In this document: one piece after another, positions 10,440-21,330 of the stretch | Numbering within the stretch: position 1 is the first letter of the stretch | How the letters are laid out: each line of letters opens with the position of its first letter | Source of the DNA: Icerya purchasi | Lineage: Eukaryota > Arthropoda > Insecta > Hemiptera > Monophlebidae | Length of the DNA stretch: 64,000 nucleotides | Assembly: GCA_039619475.1 (NCBI GenBank) | Contig: CM077116.1 | Coordinates: 378,932,188 to 378,996,187, forward strand | Reading direction: 5' to 3' | Position numbers and translations under genes: made by a program | Notes under the pieces: model-generated | Database searches by the model: none | What the model was told of the DNA's origin: nothing | Seen by the model: only the letters and a program-made list of their open reading frames with translations

Positions 10440-11010
10440 ATGATGTGTTGTTTTGTCTTTAGGCATATTTAGAACTGAGACCCTAACCGCTTAGAATCTT
10501 ATTCGTGACGGATTCCTTGCAGTCCATACGTGCTTTGCAGTCCGATCATTCTGAATTACCAATGGTCCTAGAAGTTCTCTATATCTGATACCAGCTGAGC
10601 CGAAGAGGATGCTGAGTGTTTTTTTTTTTTTTATGGGTCCCTAGTCATACCGGAATTTGGGAGAATGAGCGGATGGACCTGGTCGCTCGGTCATCCATGA
10701 TGTGCCCAATGCCGCTACTTTTTTATGGTCCGTTATCCCTAAGAAGTTTTCTATTGCAAGCTTCGCGCAGTGGAATCATGACCGGATGTCTTAATCCACC
10801 TTTCTCCGAGAATTAAAATCTACGACGGAGCCATGGTGGCCTCCAGTCGGAATGGAACGTGTTTTCGGCAGCCAATCGCCTGAGAACGGGACATACGTCT
10901 TTTTCCCACGACTTTATCCTCAAACAAGCTCCAAAGACTACCTGTCCACTTTGTTCTATCCACGAATACCCGTCAATTTTGCACATCTTGCTGTAATGCA
11001 AACGTCTTAA
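10440..11010 (+). pseudogene. RNase H and C-terminal zinc-motif remnant
   Basis: IRDGFLAVHTCFAVRS (10500) and WVPSHTGIWENERMDLVARS (10630-10700) correspond to the third and fourth RNase H blocks; an oligo(T) run at 10620-10631 interrupts them. NRLRTGHTSFSHDFILKQ (10870-10925) and the Cys/His motif after it match the usual C-terminus of RNase H-bearing non-LTR elements. Confidence 0.7.
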
Positions 11011-11210
11011 TGGGTAGCGGCGCGGCTAGATTACATCACTTGTAGACATCCCCCCAAATACCCTTGCCGCTATGAACAACGACTTTCGTTCAGTCTAACG
11101 AGCTGAAGAGTCTGATTTAAAACGTTGGTCCCACGTACTGTGATAACCAAGGTAGTTACATGCAGTGCGTAGATTGGTATCCTCTCCCTTAAATGAAAGA
11201 AAAAAAAAAT

Positions 11211-11628
11211 ATCCACAATATTCCATAGGCCGACCTAAAAATTAACAGTAACAATATACTGTTCATCAAAACGTTCCTACTCATCTCAAACCGCATGGAT
11301 GCCTTTAGCTGAAATTGCACAAAAAGGAAAAAAATATCAAAAGAAGAAAGTTTTTTTTTCTCCTATAATAGGTTAACTGTCAGTGAGGACATTAGCTCGA
11401 ACCAGTTACAGCACATAAATATGCATACCGCGCAATTTGGGACATTTTTTAAACAGAATTTGTCGTTAAAAAACTAAAACATCGCCCGATTTTCTTTGCG
11501 TGGATGAATAAATTTTCCGACGTTCCTTAGAATTGTTTTTTCCTACTTTTGAACGCGCACAGCTTAGCATTATTTTTCGATAAGTAACTTCAATGTTTTC
11601 CTTACTCCTTTCGTTGTATTTTAATATA
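11211..11628. other. Intergenic, no gene seen
   Basis: Contains the unrecognised continuation (minus strand) of the frame that starts in the right inverted arm; beyond LLGD no endonuclease sequence follows. Confidence 0.4.
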
Positions 11629-11810
11629 CAGTCTCCGAGGAGCATTGCATCACTGCCGAGCGCTCTGATGAGGGCATTCATATATTGTGCAAAAATGACA
11701 AAAACAAATTTCTTTTAATCTAACCTACCTGATAATAATTGTTCTTAAGGAAATAGCGAAAAACTGGAATGTTGAATAAGCGAAAAAACCAAAACATTAC
11801 ACATTATGCC
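11629..11810 (-). repeat. Right arm of the ~185-bp inverted repeat
   Basis: Inverted partner of 8417-8603 (see there). On the minus strand it encodes MNALIRALGSDAMLLGD, the same endonuclease start as the left arm but with the G-D intact. Confidence 0.8.
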
Positions 11811-11930
11811 GTCGCGATGGCCTAGTGGCTAGATCGCTTGGCTTCTTCTGTTTTGGAAGTCTCGAGTTTGATCCCTGGCGACGACGGAGTATACGCGCTA
11901 GTTGGTATACGTTAGTATAGACAGACTTAT
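11808..11930 (+). mobile_element. tRNA-derived SINE with RNA polymerase III boxes
   Basis: Begins GCCGTCGCGATGGCCTAGTG. Box A TGGCCTAGTGG (11818-11828) and box B GAGTTTGATCCC (11864-11875) are 35 bp apart, as in tRNA genes. A GTCG.../...CGAC pairing at the ends is a partial acceptor stem, but the anticodon loop is too long (about 10 nt) and the T stem is mismatched, so it is not a functional tRNA. A short body (11881-11929) follows and meets a run of 11 T at 11930-11940, a good Pol III terminator. Confidence 0.65.
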
Positions 11931-14340
11931 TTTTTTTTTTAAATTCATTTATTATAAAATACAATTTTACAGTAGCAGTAATATGGCCTGAAGATCACTT
12001 TTTGCTCTATTCGCTTATCAGCGTTCCGCAGGTCATCACAATTATATTAATTGAGTACGTGACTTAAATACCTTATTATTTAAATGTACTTCTCTTTGTT
12101 TTTCATTATTTCATTTACATATTCCACCGTTGTTTTTGTGTTTTTCCGGTTGGTAAACCATTTCTAATTGATTTCTTCTATTTTATGTTTTATCCTGATT
12201 TGACTGAAGTTTGGACAGCTTAAAAAGGAATGATCCGGAGTGTCTATTATGTCTTTTTTACAGTTTATGCATGTGTCTTTTTCTGTTATTTTATATTTTT
12301 TGAGGTATTCTCCAAAATTTCCATGTCCCGTTAAAAATTGAGTGAGGTAGAAATTAGGTTCTAGTATCTTATTTTTAAGTCTTTCTTCGATATTTGGAAT
12401 TAGTTTAAAGGTTCTTCTTCCTGTTTTTTCAGCGTTATACTCCTCTTGCCAGAGGTTGTTATATTTAATTTTTATTTCCTTTATGTTTTTTTTTTTTTTG
12501 TTTGTCGGTAATGCTATCTGTAGGTCAATAGGTAGTACTCCTGCAATTACATTGGTTGCAGTATACGATACCGTTCTATATGCAGATATAATTCCCAATA
12601 ATATTTTCCGTTGCTCTTTTCTAATCTTTTTTTTATCTTCTTTTTTTCATTTTGGGGTAGTAGATTGTGCTGCCATATTCTATTATGGACCTAAATAGCG
12701 CCGAATATATCATTTTTCTGTCTGTAGATTTGATGCCAAAGGTATTGTTGTATAGAGCAGTTATTTTGCTGTAAACTTTTTTGATTTTTCCTACTATGTA
12801 ACTGATGTGACTAGTGAAATTGAGGTTTTCATCTAATATGATGTCCAGATACTTAATTTTCTTATTTAAAAGTATGTTTGAATCTTCCAGTTCCCTTCCT
12901 ATGTCTTCTTTTATATTTTCTTTCTTGTGTTTCCTTGTTACTAAGATGCTGTTTGTTTTCTCAGGATTTATTTTTAGCCCTAATTGTTTCAAAGTGTTAT
13001 TTATTGCCTTGATGACGGTGTTAATTGGTTTGATATCTTTGACATCTTGAATCCCTGCTATTAATAGAAGATCATCTGCATGGAGCTTATAAGTTCCATA
13101 TTATTCCCGTTAAGGTCACATACATTATGTACCTTAGCCATCGTAATGTTGAAAATAGTTGAGGATAGTGCTGACCCCTGCGATACTCCTGCATTTAGTG
13201 TTTTTCGATATATTATTGCTTCGTTATTATAGAATCTTATTTCTCTGTTTAATAGAAAACTTTTAATTATGTTTAGCAAGTTATCTTGAATATTGTTTTC
13301 TTTAAGGCAGTTTAATATGGAGGACCGTTTAATTGCATCAAAGGCTCCACTTATATCAAAACTGATCAGTAGTGTCATTTTCATTTCATTGCGTATTTTG
13401 TTAGTTTCTATTTTTTTAATGCAGGTGTCTATTGCATTTTCCGCGTTGATTTCTTTTTTATATAGTCGAACTGATTTCTGTGTATCAGTTTTCTTGTTAT
13501 GACTTGTTCTTCTAATTTAAGTCGTATTATTTTCTCGTAGACTTTTCCTAAATTAGGCAGGTCTGTATGAATTTGGCATGGCGGATCTGGTTTATTTAGC
13601 AGTTTTATTTTAAACGTTTTCCAGAAATAGGGGAAATAATTAAATTCCAGATATTTATTGTAAATTGTGAGTAAAATGTCTAGGTTATGTTCATGAATTT
13701 TTTTTATCATTTTGTTTGATGTCCCATCCGGTCCATTTGCTTTTCTGTTGTTTAAATTATTAATTATGTGATTGATTTCATATAGAGTTCGATGGATAAT
13801 TTAGTATCTTCACTATTCGAGTTTTTAGGATAGTCTGGTATTGTATCGTATACTTGTGGGAATAGTTTTTCGCATATCAATTCATACTTTTCTTTTTCTT
13901 CTTCTACCGTTTGACTCTGGTCATTTTTCAACGGGGGGAAATTAAATTTTGTTAATTTCTTCATTATTACTTTGTAGGGCTTACCCCATACCGTTGAATT
14001 GTTTACAAGTTTTTTCTACATTTCTGTTCTGTTGTTGTCGATTTCCCGTTTGTAATCTTTCCTAATCTGTGTGATTGTTTCAGTTATTATGTTTAATTTT
14101 ATTGAAGCTTTTCCCTGTTTGTGTATTTATATTTAATTCTTGTCAGTTTTTTTATTACCTGCTTGTATATTTCTAGTTTATTACTCCACCGTGTGTTTTG
14201 TAGTGTTAATTCGTTTTTTAACCCTTTTTTCTCTGATTTTATTTATTTTAATTAGTACTGTTTCTACTTTTTTATTTATCTCTTCTATATTCAATGATTT
14301 TTTGATTGATTTCAATTCGTCAATTAGATCGGTTTTTTTA
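11930..14340 (-). mobile_element. R1-like non-LTR retrotransposon, 5'-truncated fossil
   Basis: Minus strand, poly(A) tail read as the T run at 11930-11940. From 5' to 3': lysine-rich pre-RT region (14340-13760), RT (13710-12990), thumb (12990-12633), C-terminal domain (12598-12164) and a short 3' UTR. The C-terminal FYLTQFLTGHGNFGEYL followed by a C-x2-C...H...C motif is typical of the R1 clade, as is the TGR-x-x-F/H-LIP motif. Confidence 0.8.
12164..13964 (-). pseudogene. R1-like ORF2 remnant (RT and C-terminal zinc domain)
   Basis: Readable in several frames: ISGAFDAIKRSSIL (palm, first catalytic Asp, about 13345), AGVSQGSALSSTIFNI (13150-13200), LHADDLLLIAG (13055-13085, catalytic pair; HADD in place of YADD), LGLKINPEKTNSI (12950-12990), YLDIILDENLNF (thumb), TGRRTFKLIPNIEERL (12375-12425), FYLTQFLTGHG and CINCKKDIIDTPDHSFLSC (12210-12270). 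Frame changes occur near 13085, 13430 and 12610 and stops are scattered, so it is inactive. Confidence 0.8.
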
Positions 14341-14355
14341 AATTCTTCTTCAAAG

Positions 14356-14383
14356 ATCAAATCAAATCAAATCAAATCAAATC
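14356..14383. repeat. (CAAAT)n / (ATTTG)n microsatellite, probable retrotransposon tail
   Basis: Five pentamers. On the minus strand the sequence reads GCAATAAATG then repeated ATTTG units, i.e. a polyadenylation-like AATAAA followed by a simple-sequence 3' tail. It marks the junction between the R1-like element and the Jockey-like element to its right. Confidence 0.75.
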
Positions 14384-14929
14384 ATTTATTGCTTAATACA
14401 GGATAATGTAATATATAAGCAGAAACATATGTACCACAGATGCGCAGAAATTGCGCGAGTTGTGGGATTATTATTATATAAGAATTAATGCAATGTTTAA
14501 AAATGGAAATAAAAATCTTATACTTTTAAAGATGGTTTGTGTACAATAAAGTGCAATGTGTACAGTAAAAGGAAGTAAAAAAATAAACAGGTGATAAACC
14601 GAAAATAAAAACCGAGGAAAAATGTCAATGATACAATGAAGGATAATACAATGACCAAAATATTATTGACTACAGATATAATTGTATATTTAAATTGGTG
14701 TATCAATTGTTTTTGGTCATTGTTTACATAATTTAGTATAATTACATTTTGTATAAGAATAACACAGAAATGTGTTAAACAAGAAAATAATGATAATGAT
14801 GATAATAATAATCATAATAAAAGTAAACTGAGAAAATAAAGGAAAGGAAAGAATGAGTGCTGCTGACATTATTACTGACGCTCACATGTATATATATTCC
14901 GTCGTTTAATTACATGCATGCACGTAAGA

Positions 14930-15190
14930 TGAAGAGTTACTAATTTTTCATGCATTATTGGTTATTCTCGTAGTTTCAATTCCAGATGTTTCCTTTTTCG
15001 CGTAACATGGGCTTGCCATGTTAGTTTGATGTCTAGTTGTACCGCTAAATATATGACATATTTTTCTCGGGCAAATAGGTTCACCGGGTATATTTCTTAA
15101 TGTAAAGGATGACCTGCTTACATTTGCTTTCACTTATTTTAATGCGCCAACGTGTGAGCCAGGTTTCCGATTTTGTTAACATCTGCTGCA
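14930..15190 (-). pseudogene. C-terminal RT (thumb) remnant of the Jockey-like element
   Basis: In alternating frames: WRIKISESKC (about 15150), FTLRNIPGEPICP, YLAVQLDIKLTWQAHVTRKR and KHLELKLRE (14950-15110). This is the stretch after the catalytic palm in Jockey-clade RTs, where the WRIKIN/LTW-x-x-H/KRKQL strings are conserved. Confidence 0.7.
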
Positions 15191-15199
15191 ATTTTCTTT

Positions 15200-16060
15200 A
15201 AGCTGCTGTGTCCTCTGTAGACTTTGCTGCGATGTTACCAGGATGTGCTAATACTGTAGTAACATAAATTTGAAATTGTGATAACCAGTTATTAATATCA
15301 GTTATTGAAGTGCATTGCATAGTTAAATCTATGAGAGAGGCAGGGTTAGTGATTTTTAAGTTCAATTTTGTATAATTGATTGTGGTAATCACATCAGTTG
15401 TAGTATTCTTTTCGAGGTTTAACGTGAAATAAATGTAAAAATGATCGCTTGCATTTAATTCTCTACTAACTTTCCAATTTAATATGGAATCAAATACGTT
15501 ATTAGTTACTAAAGTTAAGTCGATGATTGTGCTTACTTGCTTCTTCCTTTTAAATGTATAGTCTCATCTTTAATGTTTAATAATCGTAAGTCGAAAGCTT
15601 GTATTAACACTTTAAAAGGTTTTTGCCTCTTGAATTATTTACTTCATCCCATAGATTATTACGAGAATTTAAGTCTCCTAAAAGTATTAATTGATCGATA
15701 TTGTTAATATGTAGATACATATTTAAAAATTGAAAATACAATGTTGATACTTTGTTTGGTGGAATGTAAGTTAAGATAAACGTGTTATGTCATATATTTC
15801 AATGACTACAATGTTGTATAACGCATGCATATAAACAGTCTGTACTGGTAATCCAGTTCGATAAATTATTATTAGTTTATAATGTATTAATGTGTCTTAT
15901 AATTAGGAGGTACGTAGTACGCATTACATAAAAGTAAAAGCTATATCTCTACATTTTTGGCTACTGTAGTAGAAAGTAGTATATCCCTTATTGCTTTATT
16001 GTGATTTTCATTATACTACAGTATAACTTTTATCATCATATTATTAGAAATGTCTATATT
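15200..16060 (-). pseudogene. AP-type endonuclease remnant of the Jockey-like element
   Basis: LILLGDLNSRNNLWDEVNNS (about 15640-15700) contains the G-D-x-N core; IDLTLVTNNVFDSILNW (about 15480-15540) and ELNASDHFYIYFTLN (15420-15465) include the terminal S-D-H catalytic motif. Frameshifts separate these blocks. Downstream NTTTDVITTINYTKLN is the usual linker to RT. Confidence 0.75.
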
Positions 16061-16240
16061 TCTTAGAATAATTCGGTGATATCATCTTCGCTCGTTTTAG
16101 AGTGTTTAGTTAATTTCTAAGTTTCGTCAACTTCGTTTTTATCTTTAAGTCGTCGTAATTATCCGAAAGTATTTTCAATATTCCATTTATATCATCGGTG
16201 GTGAAACTTCTGACGGTCGGTAAAGGATCTTTTTGTCCAC

Positions 16241-16404
16241 TTACCATATCCATAAGCAGGGTGAAAGTAGGAAAGCTGATTGGATATCGTTTTCCTGCGG
16301 TGAAATTGGGTTCAATAGCTACTTACCATATCCATAAGCAGGGTGAAAGTAGGAGAGCTGATTGGATATCGTTTTCCTGCGGTGAAATTGGGTTCAATAG
16401 CTAC
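16241..16404. repeat. 82-bp tandem duplication
   Basis: Two head-to-tail copies (16241-16322, 16323-16404) differing at one or two bases (GGAAAGCTG versus GGAGAGCTG). Both lie in the ORF1-proximal part of the dead Jockey-like element, so the duplication postdates its decay. Confidence 0.95.
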
Positions 16405-16409
16405 TAAGT

Positions 16410-16960
16410 CTTTTATTGAAGACTTGACTACTTCATTTTTTTCGCTAATTTGCAGTTTAAATTTTTTTAACATGCTTTTTCGGTTTGGATAGTCCGCTTA
16501 CTCTGTAATCTTCGGATACAGGAAGTGCTACTGATGGTGTCACTGTATAAGTCGTTCTCAATGCTGTTAGTTTGGGAAGTGATTTCTGAAACTGAGGACG
16601 AAGGAAGATCTCTCTTTTTCAGTGGAATTATTTTACGTACTAACTTAGTAGAACTATCCTCGTTTTGCATCTCAGTTTCAGTAGTTTTTTGTATATGGTC
16701 GATGTTTTCGTCTTTTTTTATATTATCATTGTCATTTGCCGTGCATTCCTCTACATCGGCGTTATTCCCCTTCGTTGCATTTAGGCAATATTTGCTTGTG
16801 TGACCTTTCTCGTGGCACACAAAACATGAATTTGTGTCTGATGACCAGAATATACGGTATGAGGTCTCTTCGTATGTCAGGATTAATGTTTCAGGAATTT
16901 TTTTAATTTCTTCGGTGGAGATAAAAAACCGTCTTTTAGAATTTAATAGATGTTCATATA
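16410..16960 (-). pseudogene. Gag-like ORF1 remnant with a CCHC zinc knuckle
   Basis: Reads FISTEEIKKIPETLILTYEE, then TSYRIFWSSDTNS, then CFVCHEKGHTSKYC, a perfect C-x2-C-x4-H-x4-C knuckle, followed by a long acidic/Thr-Ser-rich tail (16810-16467). A frame change at about 16820 splits it. Nucleic-acid-binding ORF1 proteins of the Jockey clade have this knuckle. Confidence 0.75.
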
Positions 16961-17553
16961 TATATGTGTGTGTGTGTGTGTGTAGAAATACATATATATA
17001 TTATATAATTTTTTTATCGGAAAATGATGGATATTTCGGTTTTCATCTGTTAGCGGTGCTGGCGCCGGGAAATGCGCAAAACCCGTTTCCAAAAAAATTT
17101 TCGAAATATTTTTTTCATCTATTTCTCTAAGAAAAATAACTTTTCCACCATAAGTTCGTAATTAAAGTTTTTTCTATTGGCTAGAGTATACACATTGGCT
17201 GTCTGAGGTAATGGAGTGGCGACTGTCATCAATCGGAACTTTATTGAATACGAATAATTTACACTCGCTGCAGGAGTATCCGAAATAAAAGAATAATAAT
17301 GACACGCGAAATTTCGTTTGTTCAACGAAGTGAGGTGCAAAGTTAATTTCCTTTTTTTAAATAATTAAGTTGATCATTTAATTCCGATATCGAACATAGA
17401 ACATATTACATGTTTCACTTTAATGATACGGGAAAAAGCATATTTTTAATATTCAAGTTCTAAACGGTCTGGCTTAAAAAAATATTGGGTACGGCTGTAC
17501 TAGGGCACAGGGCCGTTGATTTAACGTGAAACGCCTATATCGGTTTAAGTATT
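16961..17553. other. Intergenic, no gene seen
   Basis: Includes a (TA)n/(TG)n microsatellite at 16950-17010. No supported frame. Confidence 0.5.
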
Positions 17554-17716
17554 TATATATATTAATTATAACGTAATTCTTAGGCTATCCCCCATTAGAA
17601 AAAAATGTCCCAATTTTATGTAACGTTTGTTATATTTTATAGGATTATTATGATTATGTTATTATATTCACATGAACCGATTTAGAATTACTAAGTAAAT
17701 TTTGATCATTTTATAC
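17554..17716 (+). repeat. Dispersed repeat copy 1
   Basis: Matches 24111-24420: both contain AACGTAATTCTTAGGCTA, ATTAGAAAAA.TGTCCCAA, TTTATGTAACG, TTTGTTATATTTTATAGGAT and end with TAAATTTTGATCATTTTATAC. The element type is not recognised. Confidence 0.75.
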
Positions 17717-18321
17717 AATGAATAGTCTTTGTATGGACTCCGGGCCATAGAGGTATTCTCGGCAACGAATCAGTGGGTCAAACTGCTAAAGAAGCAACAT
17801 ATTTCAACACTGTACCCGATATTTCAATACCGGCAATGGATTTTAAGAAACATATTACTCGGTGTCTAGACAAAAAATTCCATGACGCGTGGCTGGAAGT
17901 CCAGTCTACAAATAAACTAAAAATAATTAAACATGGTTCAGAGTCATGGTTAACATCAGTAAGATCCGGTCGTAGAGAGGAAACTGCTCTTTGTTGGGTC
18001 CGCATAGGCCATACCGCTGTCACTCATTCGTACCTTTTAAACAAGGACGTAGCGCCTCAATGTGATCGCTGCACTGTTCCACTGACCATTCAACACCTCC
18101 TCATCGACTGCTCTCAATACAAAACGATTCGAGAAGAATTCGCTCTGCCTTCATCACTTACAGAGATTCTCGCTGATGATGAAAAAATAATCTCTAAATT
18201 TTTTTACATTGCCTAAAGAGACACATCTATTACCATCACTATAGTGTGATATCTTTTGCCGTGCCCTTAGTCTAGGCGCTGTATACGGCACGTTAAAACT
18301 AATTAAGAAGAAAAAAAAATA
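17717..18321 (+). pseudogene. 3' end of an RNase H-type non-LTR retrotransposon
   Basis: Starts VFVWTPGHRGILGNESVGQT (last RNase H block; the usual final Asp is Gly here), then a clean frame to 18216 with RSGRREETALCWVRIGHTAV, THSYLLNKDVAPQCDRCTVP and QHLLIDC, a C-x2-C...H...C motif. This architecture fits the I-like clade. It is 5'-truncated exactly at the end of the dispersed repeat and ends in an A-rich tail at 18311-18321. Confidence 0.8.
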
Positions 18322-18769
18322 TTTAAGTTCATTTACGCTGCTACATATATGACGTGTAGAAAACTTGTATTATATAAAATTCTGGATGGCCAGTCGTTTT
18401 TCTACTATTTCAAAATAAAACGACTACGTCACAATATAAAAACTTAGCAACAAACATGACGAAATTAAAATAATTACTGTTACTAATATTATTTTAATTT
18501 TACATGATAGTTATTTCACCGGGAAATAAAAATATTACGCCATTTTATTTTATGTAAATTAATTCGGTATTAGTGATAAAAAGAAAGGAACAAAGTGAAA
18601 AATCGAAGTCGTAGTTTTATTTTTAATTAATCGGATTTGTTAAAGTGATGTAGCAATAAGGTTTTAAATTCCATCTCAACTGCACAAGGCAAAATTTCCT
18701 CTGATCACAACCGTTCCCGTTTTATGAAATTCTGATTCTATAAAAGAATTATTTGCTACCGGCGTGTTA

Positions 18770-18814
<45 letters not shown>

Positions 18815-19390
18815 TCGTAAATATGTTGATGCAATTTGCATTATTTTAAAAAGTTTATTCATTTATTTTTATTTTAATTAAATTGGTTTTATTTTATTAG
18901 TTTTATTACCATTTAATTGTATTTTCATATATTTTATTTATTTCGGCCAGTTTAATTTGAAATGTTGATAATTTTCGTTTATTGTTTAGTGGCCATTCGT
19001 TATCTACTTCAATTATCTGTGCCGATTAGTATTTAATTGTCGTAGTATAAAATTAGTGGAACATCGGTTGACTGTTTGGTTCTGATTAATATTGTAATTG
19101 GTTATGTTAACGTAAACACGCCGTGCGGTACGCGGATTGTTGTATATAGCTCTAGAAAGTAGTCACTCGGCTGTCAACATTTTGCTGGTCGTCTCATCGT
19201 GGTAGAGAAACGAAACAACACCCGGTGAGATCTACGTATGCACGTCATGAGTGGTGGTAATTTTCTTTTTGGCAGGCTTAGCGTTGATGTGGAAAGTTAA
19301 AGTTGAGCTCACATATACACCGGGGGAAGTTCACTTACCATGAATACCGTTAAGCTATAACTGTATCTCTAACTAGCAGACTGTCAACAA
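18322..19390. other. Intergenic with an (AT)n microsatellite at 18774-18811
   Basis: No gene seen. The (AT)n run is about 19 units. From about 19100 the composition becomes more balanced, probably the 5' region of the RTE fragment that follows. Confidence 0.5.
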
Positions 19391-19876
19391 CTCGCTCGTG
19401 AAAATGTGTCTCAGTCGAATAGATGAATATCAATCCAGAGCGAGAAGGCAAGTAACTGGTGCCTAAAAACCGCATCCTTCGGCTGAGGGAATAAACTCTG
19501 ATAGAAAATCATGAAGAAAACCGCAAACTACCGCATTAATTATTCCTTAGTACAGACATAGCACGTGAAGAATTTCGTCGAATGGAATGTTCCCAAACGT
19601 AAGCATTATACAATGGACGCTTATCTTCAGAAATGCAGATTAACTCGTCTCCTCGCGCCCTTGCCGGTACGGAACTCTGCAGGTGAGGACGCATGTACTT
19701 TAAAGAGAATGTTCAAGCCGAAAACCAATAACCCAAAATACAGTACATAAAATAGTAACCTGGAATGGTACCAATCATTAGAACAATGTGGAAAATTAGA
19801 AAATCTGAAAACCGAAATGATAAGAATGTATTAGACATCAGTGAAACCAGGTGGACGGAAAAGGCTGAATTTTAGA
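19391..19876 (+). pseudogene. RTE-like retrotransposon, 5' region and endonuclease start
   Basis: PVRNSAGEDACTLKRMFKPK (19666-19725) precedes KIVTWN (19750), the start of the endonuclease domain, then QCGKLENLKTEMIRM in a second frame (19788-19832) and LDISETRWTEKAEF (19833-19875) with the catalytic Glu. Broken by frame changes and cut off at about 19876 by the family A fragment. Confidence 0.6.
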
Positions 19877-19879
19877 ATG

Positions 19880-20515
19880 GATTTTGATTCCGTTGTTTCA
19901 AGCTACAAGAAGTGTTTTTCGTGGTATATCCCCCCATGGTTTCTCTCTCAGTCCTACTTTTTTTAACATTTACACTATTGCTATGGTATTTCTTCCATTA
20001 AATTCCCTTTCCTTATTCCTTGCTGATGATATTCTTCTTTCTTTTTCCCCTCCTCTTACGATACTGCAGCTATTAAAGAAGAGCTTAATTCTTCTCTGTC
20101 TTCTGTTCATAGCTACTTCTACTTCTAAATCTTCCTGTATTTTTTTTACTCGCCGTTCTTATAATCTCGCTTTAGTTAATATATCCTAAAATCGGATATT
20201 TCTTCCTCGTGTTAATTGCTTCTGCTGTCTTGGTGTTTATTTTAGTAGTCGAATAACCTTTTCCGAGCATATCAACTATCTTTCTTGTTCCACTATTAAA
20301 AGACTGAACTTGCTGAAAACCTTATCACCAACCGAATGGGGAGGAGGTGATCCTCTTGTACTCATTGCCTCTGTCCGTTTCCTCTCAATCTATTATTCTT
20401 GCCATTGGTTTCTTTATTTCAGCTATTTCTGATCGAATTAAGTTCTAATTAACTGACTCTTTTGCCTATCATTTCTGGGGGGAGGTCCCTAGTTAACGAG
20501 CCCAAAAAAAAACAA
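19880..20515 (+). mobile_element. Family A retrotransposon fragment (RT core plus 3' end, internally deleted)
   Basis: VFRGISPHGFSLSPTFFNIY and LFLADDILLS (20010-20040) align with the RT of the 58-64 kb element; the thumb string SPTEWGGGDPLVLIA (20325-20370) also matches. RNase H is missing; the tail GGTCCCTAGTTAACGAGCCC plus A9 (20484-20513) is the family A 3' end. GGATTTTGAT (19878) versus CGATTTTCAT (20535) could be a decayed target duplication. Confidence 0.7.
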
Positions 20516-21330
20516 TAAGAGAAAAATAAAATAAACGATTTTCATGGTTTTTAAAACGTTTTATATTTTAAAGTGAAGTAATGAGAAAAAATTGTAGAAA
20601 ATTTAAAATTTGTTCCAAAATAGACTAAAAAAAATTAGGGCAAATTTATTGAAGATTTACTTCACAGCATATTCATATTGGTATATAAATATTATAATGT
20701 TGTAAAATTCAAATTGTATATAAGAATATAACAATATATATATAACAATATAACAATATAACAATATATGTATATATATTTTGAATATATAAAGCCCAAC
20801 TCAGAATTTTTACTTCTAGCTTTTCATTCGGAGTTGAGCAATAAGATTCGTTATAGTCAGTTATTTTATGCTTAATTTTTCTTTGAATACTAGTTAAACT
20901 ATCACAAGCAACGTCAACAGTGATTTCAAAGATCGGTGAGATGAAGAAATATATAAAAGAAAGTGTAGATTTTACTCTTTGCATTTTTACAATAATATAC
21001 GGAAATGTAAGGTTTAACTCACCTATTGTCGGGGTGCAACTTTCGACATATCTTTCGTTTGTATTTATAACGATTATTTCAGTTCGATGTTTAGTTGTGG
21101 CATTGCCGTGAAGTTATAATGGTTGCTGCGCACATCGGAAAAAGAATTCTGACTTAACTTTACACAAAACAGTAGATATTATCAGAGACTGCACAAATCG
21201 TTCTGTACCATTCGCGAATATGTGTGATATAGACGAAACTGGATGTACGACTTTGTAAGTTACCCGCAGCTGATAAACCCGATTAACTGAGCTAAACGGT
21301 AACTTCAGTGTATTCTTACGTTATTCTCTT
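20516..21330. other. Intergenic, no gene seen
   Basis: AT-rich with (TATA)n/(ACAATAT)n tracts at 20725-20780. Short antisense frames at 20709-21111 have no recognisable motif. Confidence 0.5.

Larger units (their letters stand above)
8550..11210 (+). mobile_element. RNase H-type non-LTR retrotransposon fossil (I/R1-like superfamily)
   Basis: Domains follow the normal order on the plus strand with many frame changes: AP-type endonuclease remnant (8550-8730), RT (8890-9950), C-terminal linker (9946-10390), RNase H (about 10470-10720), a C-x2-C...H...C zinc motif read as CPLCSIHEYPSILHILLXC (10935-11000) and an A-rich tail at 11196-11210. The endonuclease N-terminus and ORF1 are missing. Confidence 0.75.
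14384..16960 (-). mobile_element. Jockey-like non-LTR retrotransposon with most of RT deleted
   Basis: Minus strand order: gag-like ORF1 (16960-16410), endonuclease (16060-15200), last part of RT (15190-14930), 3' UTR (14930-14384) and the (ATTTG)n tail. The RT fingers and catalytic palm are missing, so the endonuclease runs straight into the RT C-terminus. The 5' end is lost near a (TG)n tract at 16963-16982. Confidence 0.7.

Noticed and set aside
11808..11890. A functional tRNA gene.
   Set aside because: Promoter boxes are good but the acceptor stem pairs only partly, the T stem is mismatched and the anticodon loop is too long; a SINE head fits better.
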